NCBI GenBank assembly: GCA_049671745.1
Contig: JBATVL010000091.1
Location: forward strand, 46,877-110,876
Direction: 5' to 3'
Length of the DNA stretch: 64,000 nucleotides
From: SNAP01 sp049671745
GTDB lineage: Bacteria > Bacteroidota > Bacteroidia > Bacteroidales > Marinifilaceae
The notes under the pieces were generated by a model. It was not told where the DNA came from, did not search any database, and saw nothing but the letters and a program-made list of their open reading frames with translations. Made by a program: the position numbers and the translations under genes. This document shows positions 9,245 through 16,669 of this stretch, piece by piece; the first letter of the stretch is position 1; each line of letters opens with the position of its first letter.

Positions 9245-10270
9245 TTATTGCTTTTTATATGCCTTGCATATATCCTCTATACTTTCTCCAAAGGCTCTAT
9301 ATTGAAAACCATTTATACTATTCTTTATTTTATTTCCATTATATAAAGAACATTTATGAGAACTACGGGCTGTCTCTTTTGTAAGACTTGCTTTTTTGCC
9401 TGAGAATATTTCTTTTACCTTCTCTATTCTCCAAGCTATTCCAGTAATAAATGGTGTGGCATAATACTTTGGTTCTTTCATCCCCATACCTTTAGAAATA
9501 AGACAAAACAGTTCTTGATAAGAATAATTACCAGCACTTAATAAGAATCTATCTGATTTAATATTAGATATTGTTAATAGGTGCATTGCTTTTACTAGAT
9601 CTCTAACATCTACATAACCAGTTCTTCCTTTTGTGTAGAAAGATACACCTTTGGCAGCCATTGTTATAAGCTTAGATGATCCCGTGTTCCAATGTCCAAA
9701 ACCTAAAATTACAGATGGATTAACAATTACTGCATTTAGACCATTATTGATTCCTTCCCAAACAATTTCTTCAGATTTGAACTTGGTAATAGAATATTCA
9801 GAATGAGGAGAGTCGGGGTTTAGACTTGTGAACTCGTCTACAGGATCATTTTGAAATTCTTTTCCCTTTACGTAATTATAATCTCCTAAAGAGGCTATTG
9901 AACTTACGAAACATAGCCTTATTTCGTTCTCTGTACATAACTCAACAATGTTCTTTGTACCTTGAATGTTTATATTTCGCATTTTCTCTTTATCCTGAGG
10001 ATTGAAAGAAACCATAGCTGCGCAGTGGTAAAGAATTTTTACATTTTTTAGAGCTTCTTTTAAAGAGTCTTTATCTGAAACATCTGCTTCTACCCATTCT
10101 ATCTTATTAAGTAGCTTTTTATAATCTTTCGTGTAATATTCGAAACATTGTTTTAGATTCTCAAGACTGCTAGTCTTTCTTTTTATTGCTTTGACATTAA
10201 AATCAGAGCTTGTTAGTTCATATAAAAGATGTGAACCAACAAGCCCTGTGCCACCTGTGACAAGTATCAT
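9245..10270 (-). CDS. NAD(P)-dependent epimerase/dehydratase (extended SDR)
   Basis: 341 residues. A cytoplasmic oxidoreductase of the extended short-chain dehydrogenase fold. The nucleotide-binding TGGTGLVG is at residues 5-12, an acidic D63 follows in EADVSD, and the catalytic YxxxK is Y159/K163 (YSITK), with the serine in CFVSSIASLG (about 123-125). The overall pattern resembles dihydroflavonol-4-reductase-like and sterol-dehydrogenase-like members; the substrate is unknown. Its ATG lies 3 nt after the OsmC stop, so the two form one transcript from the promoter at 10737-10744. Confidence 0.9.
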   Translation of the reverse strand: MILVTGGTGLVGSHLLYELTSSDFNVKAIKRKTSSLENLKQCFEYYTKDYKKLLNKIEWVEADVSDKDSLKEALKNVKILYHCAAMVSFNPQDKEKMRNINIQGTKNIVELCTENEIRLCFVSSIASLGDYNYVKGKEFQNDPVDEFTSLNPDSPHSEYSITKFKSEEIVWEGINNGLNAVIVNPSVILGFGHWNTGSSKLITMAAKGVSFYTKGRTGYVDVRDLVKAMHLLTISNIKSDRFLLSAGNYSYQELFCLISKGMGMKEPKYYATPFITGIAWRIEKVKEIFSGKKASLTKETARSSHKCSLYNGNKIKNSINGFQYRAFGESIEDICKAYKKQ

Positions 10271-10273
10271 AGA

Positions 10274-10684
10274 TTAGTTTTTCCAGTTGAAAGTGAAGTT
10301 TTGAATCAAATCAGGATGAAGACTCATATGTACTGGACATAATTTGGCAGTACGTTGTATAATTGATTTTTCTTTTTTAGTGTATTCTTTATCTGGCATA
10401 TTGAAGATTATGTTTATTCTTCCAATCCTTCTTGGCTCAGCATTCATTATCTTTTCTATCTCTAACTCTGTACCTGTAATGTCTATATTGTTTTCTTGGC
10501 AATACATTCCTGCTATTGTCATTATGCATGAACCAAGTGCTGTTGCACAAAGATCTGTTGGAGAAAAAGATTCCCCTTTTCCATTATTATCTGTTGGAGC
10601 ATCTGTAATTATCTTTGTACCTGATTGTGTATGTGTACATTCCATTCTTAGGTTACCTAAGTATTTTGCTTTTATTGTTGCCAT
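10274..10684 (-). CDS. OsmC family protein (peroxide-reducing type)
   Basis: 136 residues. OsmC/Ohr-fold proteins reduce organic hydroperoxides through two cysteines. Both are visible: C53 in ALGSCIMTIAGM and C116 in KLCPVHMSLHP. Length is normal. It is the first gene of a two-gene unit with the SDR downstream (3-nt gap). The peroxidase role is inferred from the family; some members act on other thiols or are regulated by redox stress, and nothing local decides between these. Confidence 0.9.
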   Translation of the reverse strand: MATIKAKYLGNLRMECTHTQSGTKIITDAPTDNNGKGESFSPTDLCATALGSCIMTIAGMYCQENNIDITGTELEIEKIMNAEPRRIGRINIIFNMPDKEYTKKEKSIIQRTAKLCPVHMSLHPDLIQNFTFNWKN

Positions 10685-10736
10685 GTTATTTTTATTTATG
10701 TGAATTTAGATCTTTATATTTTGAGTTGAATTATTT

Positions 10737-10744
10737 CAAATATA
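10737..10744 (-). promoter_or_regulatory. Promoter -7 element of the osmC-SDR unit
   Basis: TATATTTG on the minus strand (TAnnTTTG), located between the yraN stop and the osmC ATG, giving a leader of about 45 nt. Confidence 0.5.
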
Positions 10745-10751
10745 TAAATTA

Positions 10752-11117
10752 TTAGTTAATAGGAGAAAAGAAGGCATCCTTTATATGTTCTAATTTACAT
10801 GTATTAACATCTTTTATGATACAAATAGTGTCGAAACGTACAGGAAGATCTATGTTTTTATATTTGATATATGCATCAGCTGTTCTAACTATAGAGCGTA
10901 TCTTTTTATTATCTATTGCTATATGGGCTTCCTCAAAATCTAATGAAGTACGAGTTTTTACCTCTATAACAACAATTTCATTTCCATCTTTTGCAATTAT
11001 ATCTATCTCGTTTCTTCTGTGCCTCCAATTAGTTTCTAAAATGGAATATTTTTTTTTAAGAAGGTAATCGTATGCAATCTTTTCACCTTTTTTTCCTATG
11101 ATATTATGTGTAGACAT
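10752..11117 (-). CDS. YraN family protein (UPF0102, endonuclease-like fold)
   Basis: 121 residues. The N-terminal G-x-x-G-E-x-x-A motif (GKKGEKIAYDYLLKKKY) and the EIDIIA...VVIEVKTR core are diagnostic of UPF0102. The D-x(n)-E-x-K arrangement (D39, then E52 and K54) resembles the catalytic set of PD-(D/E)XK nucleases, so a DNA-processing role is suspected for the family but not proven. It diverges from the GT5-like gene, and the 141-nt gap holds an inverted repeat (11140-11169). Confidence 0.88.
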   Translation of the reverse strand: MSTHNIIGKKGEKIAYDYLLKKKYSILETNWRHRRNEIDIIAKDGNEIVVIEVKTRTSLDFEEAHIAIDNKKIRSIVRTADAYIKYKNIDLPVRFDTICIIKDVNTCKLEHIKDAFFSPIN

Positions 11118-11139
11118 TTTTTTTTTAAAATTACTGAAA

Positions 11140-11169
11140 TACTTTCAATCTCGTAAATGATTGAAAGTA
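11140..11169. repeat. 11-bp inverted repeat between divergent genes
   Basis: TACTTTCAATC (11140-11150) and GATTGAAAGTA (11159-11169) are perfect complements with an 8-nt spacer. It lies between yraN (-) and the GT5-like operon (+), 50 nt upstream of that operon's -7 element. There is no flanking T-run, so an operator is more likely than a terminator. Confidence 0.55.
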
Positions 11170-11196
11170 CTATACTTGCATCAAAATGATAAAAAT

Positions 11197-11226
11197 TTGA
11201 AATACAAGTTAAAATAGCTACCTTTG
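11197..11226 (+). promoter_or_regulatory. Promoter of the GT5-like/DUF4270/glmS operon
   Basis: TTG at 11197-11199, 19 nt spacing, then TACCTTTG at 11219-11226: a full match to the Bacteroidota -33/-7 pattern. The ATG is at 11259. Confidence 0.7.
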
Positions 11227-11258
11227 TGTAGTAACTACAAGAAGAAAGATAGGATATC

Positions 11259-12071
11259 ATGGAAAAAACCAGAGTTTTATTTATTTCACAAGAAATAACT
11301 CCCTACCTGCCAGAGACAGAAATGTCTAAAACAGGTCGTCACTTACCACAAGGAATACAAGAAAAAGGTAAAGAGATTAGAGCATTTATGCCTAGATATG
11401 GGTGTGTGAATGAACGAAGAAATCAATTACACGAAGTAATTAGATTGTCGGGAATGAATTTAATAATTGATGATACTGATCATCCTTTAATTATAAAAGT
11501 TGCGTCTATTCAGGCTGCAAGAATGCAAGTCTATTTTATCGACAATGAAGATTACTTTCAACGCAAAGCTGTGCTTGAAGATAAAGAAGGTAATTTCTTT
11601 GAAGATAATGACGAAAGAGCAATCTTTTTCGCTAGGGGAGTATTTGAAACTGTGAAAAAACTTAGATGGTCACCAGATTTAATTGTGTGTCAGGGTTGGT
11701 TAACTGGTTTAGTTCCTCTATATTTGAAGAAAGCTTATAATGATGATCCTTTATTTGCTGATACTAAGGTGATTTATTCAGCTAGTGATGATGAGTTTGA
11801 AGGTTCTTTAAATACTGCTTTTTCAGATAAATTAATGTTTGAAAGCATTAAGAAATCAGATATTAAAGATTTAGAAGATCCAAATTATTTTAATTTATCT
11901 AAAACGGCTATAGACTATGCTGACGGATTTATCTGTGGAAGTAAAGATATAAATGCTGATGTTTTAGATTACGCTGAAAAAGCAGAGAAAATGACTCTTC
12001 CTTATCAGGATAGAGAAGAAGATTATATTACTGCTTATGATGAGTTTTTTGATAAAGTTCTAGGAAAATAA
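11259..12071 (+). CDS. Glycogen/starch synthase-like protein, N-terminal domain only
   Basis: 270 residues. It matches the ADP-glucose-binding N-terminal half of GT5 glycogen synthases (VLFISQEITPYL, later DLIVCQGWLTGLVPLYLKK) but ends where the C-terminal Rossmann domain should begin. A full enzyme has about 480 residues. The family's K-T-G-G-L loop is changed to S-K-T-G-R-H. Catalytic glycogen synthesis is therefore doubtful. Stand-alone proteins of this kind occur in Bacteroidota. It leads an operon with a DUF4270 lipoprotein (19 nt on) and glmS, hinting at a link to amino-sugar supply or envelope assembly; this is inference. Confidence 0.75.
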   Translation: MEKTRVLFISQEITPYLPETEMSKTGRHLPQGIQEKGKEIRAFMPRYGCVNERRNQLHEVIRLSGMNLIIDDTDHPLIIKVASIQAARMQVYFIDNEDYFQRKAVLEDKEGNFFEDNDERAIFFARGVFETVKKLRWSPDLIVCQGWLTGLVPLYLKKAYNDDPLFADTKVIYSASDDEFEGSLNTAFSDKLMFESIKKSDIKDLEDPNYFNLSKTAIDYADGFICGSKDINADVLDYAEKAEKMTLPYQDREEDYITAYDEFFDKVLGK

Positions 12072-12090
12072 TACATTCATATTGTTGAGA

Positions 12091-13503
12091 ATGAGAAAAA
12101 GATGCGTTTTGTTGGTTTTACTTTCTATAGTTTTGCTATGGTCTTGTAAAGAAGAGAATTCTCAGATTGCTGAGGGATTATTTGAAAGTGATAAGGCTAT
12201 TGTTGTACCTGATGTGGCTTTTGATGTTAATGGCATGGTTGAATCTGATGCTAATGCTGTAACAAACAATATAACTACTGGTTTTGTTGGTACTTATAAT
12301 GACCCTGTAATAGGAAAAATATCTTCAGCAGTTGCATTCGAATTTCGTACTCAACAAGAATGGAAATTTGATAATACTGATGACGTAATAGTTGATTCTG
12401 TATGTGTTCATATCGATTTTAAAATAAAAAACTCATTATATGATACTATTACAAGTCAGAAAGTTAATCTTTATAGATTAAAAACTTCTCTTCGAGATGT
12501 AAAAAGATCAGTTGATCTAATTGGTTCTAAGGATGCTCCTATAAGTTTTAAAGGTGATCTTTGGGCAACTAAAGAGATCAACAACAAATCTTTTGATATT
12601 ACTAACACAAAGAGAGATGATACAGGTAAATTAGTAAGTATAGATGTAAAGAAGCATGATTACATTAGCTTTAAACTTAATGAATCTGCTGTTAAAACTA
12701 TTCAAAAAGAGTTTATTTCTAATTCAGATATTTATTTTAGTCAAGATAATTTTACTAATTTTTTTAAAGGTATATATCTTGAGTCAGACGGTATTATTAG
12801 TAAAAATAATGGTGGACTTTTTGCATTTAATATTCCAACTCCAAAAACTATTTTTGTAATTTATTATCGTTTAAAATCTGAGTCAGAAGATAAAGATGGT
12901 AATAAACTATCTAAGAATTATAAAGTATATAAATTCGGTTTTAAGGCTAATAGCAATTCTAATAGATTGAATATTTTTAGGCATAATATTAATAATGGTA
13001 TTATAGGTTCAAAAAAACCTCTATATATACTTGGTGGTGCTGGACTTAGAGCACATTTGACTATAGATGAACTAGATGAGAAAGGTTGGTTAGACAATAA
13101 GAGCTGGTTTAGTAAGAAGGATAGGTTTATCAATAAGGCTGAGATTTCTTTAAAACTTGATCCTAATACAGTTTTATCTGATACTATTATACCATCAAGT
13201 TTAATAATGGTTGCTTTTAATAAAAAAGGTGATATTGTTTCTATTCCTGGTTTTATTGCTGAATCAAATAATAAACCTTTTTTAGATGGATATTATTATA
13301 AGAAAACTAAAGAATATAAGTTTAATATTGCATTCCTTCTTCAGAATATAGCCAATTACAGTGAGGTTGAGTTTTATAAAAATACTATGATAGATCTATC
13401 TAAAGGTTTTGCAGTTTATCCTGCACACAGGAGAGAAGATCCTCGAAGAGTAATTTTAGATGGTGAATCGATAAAACTGAATGTGACTTATACAAAACTT
13501 TAA
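12091..13503 (+). CDS. DUF4270 family lipoprotein
   Basis: 470 residues from the ATG at 12091; a TTG 9 nt upstream is in frame but a less likely start. SPII signal with lipobox LLWSC (Cys19). The body is beta-rich and fits DUF4270, a Bacteroidota-specific family: an early GFVGTYNDPVIGKISSAVAF segment where the protein says its target 'varies', then SVCVHIDF strands and a C-terminal RVILDG strand. Function is unknown. The family is repeatedly found beside the half-length glycogen-synthase-like gene, as here. glmS starts 12 nt after its stop. Confidence 0.8.
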   Translation: MRKRCVLLVLLSIVLLWSCKEENSQIAEGLFESDKAIVVPDVAFDVNGMVESDANAVTNNITTGFVGTYNDPVIGKISSAVAFEFRTQQEWKFDNTDDVIVDSVCVHIDFKIKNSLYDTITSQKVNLYRLKTSLRDVKRSVDLIGSKDAPISFKGDLWATKEINNKSFDITNTKRDDTGKLVSIDVKKHDYISFKLNESAVKTIQKEFISNSDIYFSQDNFTNFFKGIYLESDGIISKNNGGLFAFNIPTPKTIFVIYYRLKSESEDKDGNKLSKNYKVYKFGFKANSNSNRLNIFRHNINNGIIGSKKPLYILGGAGLRAHLTIDELDEKGWLDNKSWFSKKDRFINKAEISLKLDPNTVLSDTIIPSSLIMVAFNKKGDIVSIPGFIAESNNKPFLDGYYYKKTKEYKFNIAFLLQNIANYSEVEFYKNTMIDLSKGFAVYPAHRREDPRRVILDGESIKLNVTYTKL

Positions 13504-13515
13504 AACAAGGATTAT

Positions 13516-15351
13516 ATGTGCGGAATTGTTGGTTATATAGGATATAGGGAGGCTTATCCTATTCTTATAAATGGATTAAAACGTTTAGAATATCGTGGTT
13601 ATGATTCTGCTGGAATAGCAATATCTAATGAATATACTAACGTTTATAAATGTAAAGGAAGAGTTCAAGATTTAGAAAAACATATAGGCGATAGAGATAT
13701 TAAAGGAAGAATAGGAATAGGGCATACTAGATGGGCTACTCATGGAGAACCTACGGATACTAATTCTCATCCTCATCAGTCTATGAATGGCAATTTTACT
13801 ATTATTCATAATGGAATAATAGAGAATTATGCTACTATTAAAGCTCAACTTCAAGATCTAGGATATACTTTTATATCAGATACAGATACAGAGGTTCTGG
13901 CTAACCTTATTGAGTATGTGTATAAAAAAGGAGAGATGTCAGCTGAAATGGCAGTGCGTATGGCTCTTCAGAAGGTTGTTGGTGCATATGGTTTGGTTGT
14001 TATTTGTAATGATGAACCTGGTCAACTTATTGCAGCTAGAAAAGGAAGTCCTTTAGTAATAGGTGTTGGTGAAAAAGAGTATTTTATTGCTTCTGATGCT
14101 ACTCCTATTGTTGAGTATACTAAAAATGTGATCTATCTTAATGATGATGATGTTGCTATATTAAACTATGATCAACTTGTTTTAAAAACAATAGGTAATG
14201 AAAAATTAACACCTGAAATTACAAAGGTTGATATTGATATAGAGAAAATAGAAAAGAATGGTTATGATCATTTTATGTGTAAGGAGATTTTTGAACAAGT
14301 AACTTCTATTCACGATACTATTAGAGGTAGAGTGAACGCGAATGGTTCAGGAATCTTTTTAGGCGGATTAAATGATGTGCTTCCTCAGATGGAGAAAGCT
14401 AAACGTATTCTTATTATTGGTTGTGGTACTTCTTGGCATGCTGGAATGGTTGGAGAATACCTTTTTGAAGAATTTGCTAGAATACCTGTTGAAGTTGAGT
14501 ATGCTTCTGAGTTTAGATATAGAAATCCTATTATAAATGAAGATGATATTGTTCTTGCTATTAGTCAATCAGGAGAAACAGCGGATACCCTTGCTGCTAT
14601 TAGGATGGCTAAAGAGAAAGGTGCAACAGTATTAGGTATTTGTAATGTTGTTGGTTCTTCTATACCTCGTGAAACAGATGCTGGAGTTTATACTCATGCG
14701 GGACCAGAGATAGGAGTGGCTTCAACAAAAGCTTTTACTGCTCAGGTTACTGTTCTTACTATGATGGCTTTAGTTATTGGATATAGAAAAGGAACTTTAA
14801 GCGAAGAATTATATAAAGAACTTATTGCAGACTTAAACTCTCTTCCTGAGAAAGTGGAGAAAGTGCTTGCTAAAGATGCTGAAATTAAAGAGATTGCATA
14901 TAGATATAAAGATGTTTCTAATGCTATTTATTTAGGTAGAGGATATCAATTTCCTGTTGCCCTAGAAGGGGCATTAAAACTTAAAGAGATTTCTTATATT
15001 CATGCTGAAGGTTATCCTGCTGCTGAAATGAAACATGGTCCTATTGCTCTTATTGATGAGAATATGCCTGTTTTCTTTGTGGCTACCCAAGATGCTTATT
15101 ATGAGAAAGTCGTTTCTAATCTTAGAGAAGTTACTGCTCGTAAAGGGCATGTTATTGCTCTTGTTACTGAGGGTGATACCGTTGTTAGAGATATTGCAGA
15201 ACACGTTATTGAGATTCCTAAAACACACGAGTGTTTAGCTCCCTTATTAACTGTTATACCTTGGCAATTATTATCTTATCATATTGCTGTTATGAGAAAT
15301 TGTAATGTTGATATGCCAAGAAATCTTGCTAAATCGGTTACTGTTGAATAA
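13516..15351 (+). CDS. glmS: Glutamine--fructose-6-phosphate aminotransferase (isomerizing)
   Basis: 611 residues. Makes glucosamine-6-phosphate from fructose-6-phosphate and glutamine, the entry to UDP-GlcNAc, peptidoglycan and lipid A. The N-terminal nucleophile Cys2 is in MCGIVGYIG, and the glutaminase loops GIGHTRWATHG and HNGIIENY follow. Two SIS domains occupy about 285-600 (GCGTSWHAG; SQSGETADT; LGRGYQFPVALEGALKLKEISY). The C-terminus LAKSVTVE is canonical. There is no leader long enough for a glmS ribozyme: only 12 nt separate it from the upstream gene. Third gene of its operon, closed by the terminator at 15373-15404. Confidence 0.98.
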   Translation: MCGIVGYIGYREAYPILINGLKRLEYRGYDSAGIAISNEYTNVYKCKGRVQDLEKHIGDRDIKGRIGIGHTRWATHGEPTDTNSHPHQSMNGNFTIIHNGIIENYATIKAQLQDLGYTFISDTDTEVLANLIEYVYKKGEMSAEMAVRMALQKVVGAYGLVVICNDEPGQLIAARKGSPLVIGVGEKEYFIASDATPIVEYTKNVIYLNDDDVAILNYDQLVLKTIGNEKLTPEITKVDIDIEKIEKNGYDHFMCKEIFEQVTSIHDTIRGRVNANGSGIFLGGLNDVLPQMEKAKRILIIGCGTSWHAGMVGEYLFEEFARIPVEVEYASEFRYRNPIINEDDIVLAISQSGETADTLAAIRMAKEKGATVLGICNVVGSSIPRETDAGVYTHAGPEIGVASTKAFTAQVTVLTMMALVIGYRKGTLSEELYKELIADLNSLPEKVEKVLAKDAEIKEIAYRYKDVSNAIYLGRGYQFPVALEGALKLKEISYIHAEGYPAAEMKHGPIALIDENMPVFFVATQDAYYEKVVSNLREVTARKGHVIALVTEGDTVVRDIAEHVIEIPKTHECLAPLLTVIPWQLLSYHIAVMRNCNVDMPRNLAKSVTVE

Positions 15352-15372
15352 ATAGTAATTATATATATAAAT

Positions 15373-15404
15373 GAAAAGCCACCCATATGGATGGCTTTTT
15401 TTAT
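15373..15404 (+). terminator. Intrinsic terminator of the glmS operon
   Basis: AAAGCCACCCAT pairs with ATGGATGGCTTT (one mismatch) and is followed by TTTTTTT. Confidence 0.85.
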
Positions 15405-15410
15405 GCATAT

Positions 15411-16493
15411 TTATTTAGTTTTTCTTTTTTTATAGTGAAGAGAATCACCCCATTCATTGTATTTTACTTCGCAATTTGCCATCTTTATTCTTTTCTCTAT
15501 ACAAGAGTAGCACTCATCTGCGCCTTCATCAGTACATGGTTTGTCTTGATATAACTGATAGAGAACTCTTTCTTCTGTGGGAGTGATGTTAGGCATTATA
15601 ATATTTGCACCTATATTAATTGCCTTTTCTCTTCCTATGGGATCTATAGCTTGGAGAGCTGTTGCTGCTGCTATATTTATATCTTTCATTAAGATTCTTA
15701 AACAAGCTATCATATGCAAAGAAAGTATAAATCTATCTTTTTGGGGTATTAATAAGTCTTTATCTGCATATAAAGGAGTATCTGAATGTTCTATATAGGG
15801 TCCCATTCCTACCATATCTATATTAAATTCTTTGAAGAACAACAGATCATTTGCTAAATCTTCTATAGTTTGATGTGGAAGTGCTATCATTACTCCTGTA
15901 CCTGTTTGATAACCTATATCTTGAAGTGTTTTTAAACATCCTATACGAGTCTCAAAAGAGTGGTTTTTGTCTTTTGGGTGTATTTTATAATAAAGATCCT
16001 TATTTGATGATTCTATGCGTAAAAGATACCTGTGTGCACCACTTTCAAACCACTTTTGATATGTCTTTCTTGTTTGTTCTCCGACAGAAAGTGTTATTCC
16101 TAGTTTGCCATTACTAAGTTTTTTAATCTCTTTGAGAAGATTGTCTATACGTTCAATAAATTCATCGTCATCTCTCTCCCCCCCTTGAAGAACTAAAGAT
16201 CCATAATCATTATCATATGCAAACTTGGCTGCATTTAGAATATGTTTATCCTCTATATTAAATCGTGCAACTTTAGTATTAGACTTTCTTATACCACAAT
16301 ATAGACAATCTTTTTTACAGATATTAGAGAATTCAATAAGTCCTCTAAGATAAACTCCTTTACCTATTTCTTTCTCTCTTACATCTTTTGAATGTTTGAA
16401 TAATTTTTTTTCTTCTTCTCCTGTGCAAGTAAGCATATAGACTAAATCGTCTTTGCTTAGTTTTTTTTTAGCTAAAATAGTCTCTATGTTCAT
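15411..16493 (-). CDS. hydE: [FeFe] hydrogenase maturase HydE (radical SAM)
   Basis: 360 residues from the ATG at 16493. HydE acts with HydF and HydG to build the 2Fe subcluster of [FeFe] hydrogenase. The radical-SAM cluster motif CX3CX2C reads C-K-K-D-C-L-Y-C (Cys 59, 63, 66). Near the C-terminus CX7CX2C (CTDEGADECYSC) matches the second cluster site of HydE. LQGGERDD and GVMIALPHQT are family-typical. A TAnnTTTG element at 16520-16527 favours this ATG over one 12 nt upstream. No hydF, hydG or hydrogenase gene is in the window. BioB and PylB are relatives, but the second cluster motif supports HydE. Confidence 0.9.
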   Translation of the reverse strand: MNIETILAKKKLSKDDLVYMLTCTGEEEKKLFKHSKDVREKEIGKGVYLRGLIEFSNICKKDCLYCGIRKSNTKVARFNIEDKHILNAAKFAYDNDYGSLVLQGGERDDDEFIERIDNLLKEIKKLSNGKLGITLSVGEQTRKTYQKWFESGAHRYLLRIESSNKDLYYKIHPKDKNHSFETRIGCLKTLQDIGYQTGTGVMIALPHQTIEDLANDLLFFKEFNIDMVGMGPYIEHSDTPLYADKDLLIPQKDRFILSLHMIACLRILMKDINIAAATALQAIDPIGREKAINIGANIIMPNITPTEERVLYQLYQDKPCTDEGADECYSCIEKRIKMANCEVKYNEWGDSLHYKKRKTK

Positions 16494-16519
16494 GGTATAT
16501 TGCATTGTGTAATATTCTA

Positions 16520-16527
16520 CAAATCTA
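16520..16527 (-). promoter_or_regulatory. Promoter -7 element of hydE
   Basis: TAGATTTG on the minus strand (TAnnTTTG), 27 nt before the ATG at 16493. Confidence 0.5.
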
Positions 16528-16669
16528 TATGTTTTTCTAATATCTTTTTTATTATTTAACCATTAAATGGAACTAAGTATTATAATCTTCGTTATTTCTT
16601 TAAATAATAAGATGATTTAATTATAGTAATTACTTAATTTTGAAGTCCTTTAACCAATATAAATAAAAG

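Noticed and set aside
13504..13515. glmS ribozyme or leader riboswitch
   Set aside because: Only 12 nt separate the DUF4270 stop from the glmS ATG, so there is no room for one.
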